Assembly: GCA_937888935.1 (NCBI GenBank)
Contig: CALARO010000136.1
Location: forward strand, 1 to 8,267
DNA: 8,267 nt
Source: an uncultured Clostridia bacterium
GTDB lineage: Bacteria; Bacillota; Clostridia; Christensenellales; Borkfalkiaceae
Reading direction: 5' to 3'
Shown in pieces: positions 5,878-8,267 of this stretch. The first letter of the stretch is position 1; each line of letters opens with the position of its first letter. A program made the translations under genes and the position numbers. Under the pieces are notes generated by a model. That model saw only the letters and a list, made by a program, of their open reading frames with translations, was not told the origin of the DNA and did not search any database.

Positions 5878-6807
5878 ATGCCTCAAGGGGAAATAAAGGA
5901 TAAAAAGACATTGAGCTTACACGGGAAGAAGAATCTTGGTTTTTATATCGCGATTATGGCTTTTCCCGTATTGCAATTTTGTATTTTTTATATCGGCGTT
6001 AATTTTAGTTCTCTGTTTCTTGCATTTCAAAAAATTGATGTTTTATCCGGCGATATTACGTGGACTTTTTCAAACTTTTCAAATTTGTTTAAAGAATTTT
6101 CTTCTACCACATTGCTTTCGGATACGGTGAGAATGTCTTTAATCAACTATCTTATATCATTGATTTGCGGAACAAGTTTGGGGTTGTTTTTCTCGTATTA
6201 TATCTCTAAGAAACTTGTAGGCTCGATGTTTTACAGGGTGGTGCTTTTCTTGCCGTCAATTATTTCGAGTATTGTTCTTGTTACGATTTATAAATTTTTT
6301 GTGGAAGAGGTAGTGCCTGCGTTTTGGTTTGACACAACGGGTAAAACGATTAAAGGGCTTTTGGAAAATTTCGATACGAGATTTTTTGCGATTGCTTTTT
6401 ATGTTGTGTTTATCGGCTTTGGTACGTCGGTGTTAATGTATTCAAACAGTATGTCTGAAATCGATCCGGAAATTATTGAAGCGGGGGAGTTAGACGGAGT
6501 TTCCGGGATTAAAGAATTTTGGTATATTACGTTACCGATGGTATTTCCTACCTTGAAAACGTTTTTAATAATCGGTGTTGCAGGTATATTCACCAGTCAG
6601 ATGGAATTGTTTTCGTTTTACGGAGAAGCCGCGCCTGAAAAATTGCAAACTTTCGGGTATTATCTGTATAATCAAACGGAGTCGGCGATCGGAGTTTCGG
6701 AATATCCTCGTATTGCTGCACTTGGTATTCTTTTAACGTGTATTGCCGTACCGCTTACTTTTCTCGTGAAATATTTACTCGACAAATATGGTTTTTCGGA
6801 GAATTGA
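5878..6807 (+). CDS. Sugar ABC transporter permease, MalF-like
   Basis: A 309-aa inner-membrane permease of the CUT1 carbohydrate-uptake class. About six hydrophobic segments are visible (roughly 22-50, 88-108, 119-142, 168-188, 226-246, 279-301). The cytoplasmic EAA loop that docks the ATPase is clear at 201-220: EAGELDGVSGIKEFWYITLP, with the Gly and Leu-Pro positions kept. It pairs with the downstream MalG-like gene to form the channel. The ATG at 5878 follows the lipoprotein stop by 5 nt, with the ribosome site made by the G-run at 5865-5869 inside the previous gene, which points to translational coupling. No promoter is seen, so it is transcribed with the lipoprotein. Confidence 0.92.
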   Translation: MPQGEIKDKKTLSLHGKKNLGFYIAIMAFPVLQFCIFYIGVNFSSLFLAFQKIDVLSGDITWTFSNFSNLFKEFSSTTLLSDTVRMSLINYLISLICGTSLGLFFSYYISKKLVGSMFYRVVLFLPSIISSIVLVTIYKFFVEEVVPAFWFDTTGKTIKGLLENFDTRFFAIAFYVVFIGFGTSVLMYSNSMSEIDPEIIEAGELDGVSGIKEFWYITLPMVFPTLKTFLIIGVAGIFTSQMELFSFYGEAAPEKLQTFGYYLYNQTESAIGVSEYPRIAALGILLTCIAVPLTFLVKYLLDKYGFSEN

Positions 6808-6809
6808 CG

Positions 6810-7703
6810 ATGGAAAAAGTAGCAAAGATAAAAGAAAAACGTAACGTTTATTCGCCGTTTACTATAATCATGGGCATCGTTTTAGCATTGTATACCGTAA
6901 CCTTAATTGTTTTATTGGGATGGGCGGTAATAACAGGATGCAAAAGTCAAGATGATTTCTACGTAAATAAGTATAAATTGCCGACGGAATGGTATTGGAA
7001 TTTCGAGTACGTATACAGTCAGTTTACGGTAACGATTCAAACAAAACTCGGAAGCAGAAACGTAGGTATGCCCGAGATGTATATGAATTCGATTTTATAT
7101 TCTGTCGGATGTGCATTTGCCGCCACGCTTGTGCCTTGCATTACAGCGTATGCTTGTGCCAAATATGAGTATAGATTTTCGAAAATCGTATATAGTATAG
7201 TGCTTGTGGCAATGATAGTGCCGTTTGTAGGATCGCTTCCTGCCGAAGTGAGAATGGCGCAAAGATTCAGTCTGTACAACCATATTTGGGGAATGTGGAT
7301 AATGAAAGCCAACTTTCTCGGAATGTATTTTTTGGTGTTTTACGCCGGGTTTAAATGTCAACCGAAGGCATATATGGAAGCGGCCACGGTAGACGGTGCA
7401 GGAAATTGGCGCATTATGATGCAAATTTCCTTGCCGCTAATAAGAAATTTGTTTTTTACCGTAATACTTATCAATTTTATCACATTTTGGAACGATTATC
7501 AAAGTCCGCTTGTGTATTTGCCATCTTATCCTACCGTGGCATATGGTATGTTTAAGATCAAAGATACCGTTATAAACGGTATGTCTACCGTTCCTATGCG
7601 TATGACGGCAACGACGATGATGCTTGCACCGGTGATTATTTTGTTTGCATTGTTCAGCAAGAGATTGCTCGGTAATCTCAGCATCGGCGGGATTAAGGGT
7701 TGA
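6810..7703 (+). CDS. Sugar ABC transporter permease, MalG-like
   Basis: A 297-aa CUT1 permease, partner of the preceding gene. Hydrophobic segments lie at about 16-42, 95-117, 125-145, 163-182, 210-226 and 266-285. The EAA loop YMEAATVDGAGNWRIMMQIS at 188-207, followed by LP, is close to the family consensus. The ATG at 6810 is two nt after the previous stop, with GGAG (6798-6801) 8 nt upstream inside that gene; a longer in-frame start at 6738 would overlap permease 1 and lacks support. The last residues SIGGIKG are typical of MalG-like C-termini. No ATPase gene follows, which is common where one shared MsmX/MsmK-type ATPase energises several CUT1 systems. Confidence 0.93.
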   Translation: MEKVAKIKEKRNVYSPFTIIMGIVLALYTVTLIVLLGWAVITGCKSQDDFYVNKYKLPTEWYWNFEYVYSQFTVTIQTKLGSRNVGMPEMYMNSILYSVGCAFAATLVPCITAYACAKYEYRFSKIVYSIVLVAMIVPFVGSLPAEVRMAQRFSLYNHIWGMWIMKANFLGMYFLVFYAGFKCQPKAYMEAATVDGAGNWRIMMQISLPLIRNLFFTVILINFITFWNDYQSPLVYLPSYPTVAYGMFKIKDTVINGMSTVPMRMTATTMMLAPVIILFALFSKRLLGNLSIGGIKG

Positions 7704-7714
7704 AAACGATTACA
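7701..7714 (+). promoter_or_regulatory. Putative cre site (CcpA / LacI-family operator)
   Basis: TGAAAACGATTACA matches every position of the cre consensus TGWAANCGNTNWCA. It overlaps the stop codon of permease 2 and ends 24 bp before the secreted-protein ATG at 7739. In Bacillota, CcpA with HPr-Ser-P binds cre and represses in the presence of preferred sugars; at an internal site it can act as a roadblock to transcription. A local LacI-type regulator is an alternative. Binding is inferred from sequence only. Confidence 0.5.
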
Positions 7715-7738
7715 TTTAAATTATTTGGAGGAAACAAT

Positions 7739-8267
7739 ATGAGAAAAATGATAGTAAGCGTTTGCGCCGTACTTTTTTTAGGTGCGGGAACAGTTGCGGG
7801 GGTGACAGCTGTAAAAAGTCTTGCCGCAGATGATTTTTCGTGGGAGATCGATGAGCTGGCAGAAAGTTATGGATATGGAACGATATTCACATTACCCGAA
7901 GGGTATGTTACGATTAACGGAACGAAAGTGCCTGCAAAAGCGGTGCTTCAATATCCCGATGGCACGGCAACTTCCGCTTTAAAAGTAAAATTAGGGCAAG
8001 CAGGAGTGTATACCATTTGTTATTTTGCCGAAAAGGACGGAAAGCCATATAGTGCCGAAAGAACGTTTAATGTTGATGGATCTCTTTTAACGTATGGATC
8101 ATCTTCATCGGCGGAGTATACGACTTATACGAAATACGGCTGTGATTCGTATTCTAACAATACGGGTTTGATGGTGCGTCTTGCTCAAAACGATACACTT
8201 ACTATCAATAAATTGATTGATGTAAATGCACTCACCATCAACGATCTGTTAATAGGTGCATACGCGA
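7739..8267 (+). CDS. Secreted protein of unknown function, N-terminal part (cut by window end)
   Basis: Open frame of 176 codons from the ATG at 7739 that runs off the window; GGAGG (7727-7731) lies 7 nt upstream. The N-terminus is a signal peptide (MRKMIVSVCAVLFLGAGTVA, then GVTAVKSLAA) with probable cleavage after Ala29 or Ala30 and no lipobox cysteine. Residues about 45-112 (LPEGYVTINGTKVPAKAV, then QAGVYTICYFAEKDGKPYS) have alternating strands and a GxYTIxY pattern like a bacterial Ig-type beta-sandwich. The part after 115 is Ser/Thr/Asn-rich. I do not recognise the family. It follows permease 2 by 35 nt with no terminator and is probably the fourth gene of the operon, so it may be an extracellular glycan-binding or glycan-degrading protein. 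The cre-like site just upstream may control it separately. Confidence 0.75.
   Translation, partial: MRKMIVSVCAVLFLGAGTVAGVTAVKSLAADDFSWEIDELAESYGYGTIFTLPEGYVTINGTKVPAKAVLQYPDGTATSALKVKLGQAGVYTICYFAEKDGKPYSAERTFNVDGSLLTYGSSSSAEYTTYTKYGCDSYSNNTGLMVRLAQNDTLTINKLIDVNALTINDLLIGAYA

Noticed and set aside
6738..6809. Longer start for the second permease inside the first permease
   Set aside because: No ribosome site there, whereas the ATG at 6810 has GGAG 8 nt upstream and gives a normal MalG-like N-terminus.

Overview
The window looks like a chromosomal stretch of a low-GC Gram-positive bacterium, probably an uncultured gut Clostridia or Christensenellales-like lineage. The grounds are the AT-rich composition, strong AGGAGG-type ribosome binding sites, textbook sigma-A promoters with 17-bp spacers, a lipoprotein-type solute-binding protein, a match to the CcpA cre consensus, and ISL3-type and tyrosine-recombinase mobile genes. 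The taxonomic call is inference only.

Left part (1-2150): a mobile-DNA margin. The window opens inside the 5' end of an ISL3-family transposase on the minus strand. It is followed by a minus-strand tyrosine recombinase (374-1645). Upstream of the recombinase lies about 450 bp without a credible gene but rich in structure: two dyads, six 11-bp phased repeats (1783-1869) that resemble integrase arm-binding sites or an operator, a perfect 14-bp-arm hairpin (1891-1922), a short palindrome (1991-2000) and a second 14-bp-arm hairpin (2024-2056). Both hairpins have the U-rich side of a minus-strand terminator, although no minus-strand gene lies directly upstream of them.

Middle (2155-3060): a PHP-domain phosphoesterase of the HisJ (histidinol-phosphatase) type with its own strong promoter. 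It converges on an AraC-family regulator, with a shared bidirectional terminator between the two.

Right part (3076-8267): a carbohydrate-uptake locus. The AraC/cupin regulator is transcribed leftwards. Divergently, a lipoprotein solute-binding protein, two CUT1-type (MalF/MalG-like) permeases and a secreted protein of unknown function (cut by the window end) form a rightward operon. The regulator and operon promoters are both close to consensus and face away from each other. Between them are two direct repeats 21 bp apart that abut the operon -35 box, which is the arrangement expected of an AraC-type activator site. A perfect cre-consensus site lies at the permease 2 / secreted protein junction, suggesting carbon-catabolite control of the last gene or genes. 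No ABC ATPase gene is seen, so a shared MsmX/MsmK-type ATPase elsewhere is likely.

I found no clear undescribed defence or other novel system. The most interesting leads are the phased repeats and hairpins upstream of the recombinase, the AraC operator layout, and the unrecognised exported protein in the sugar operon.
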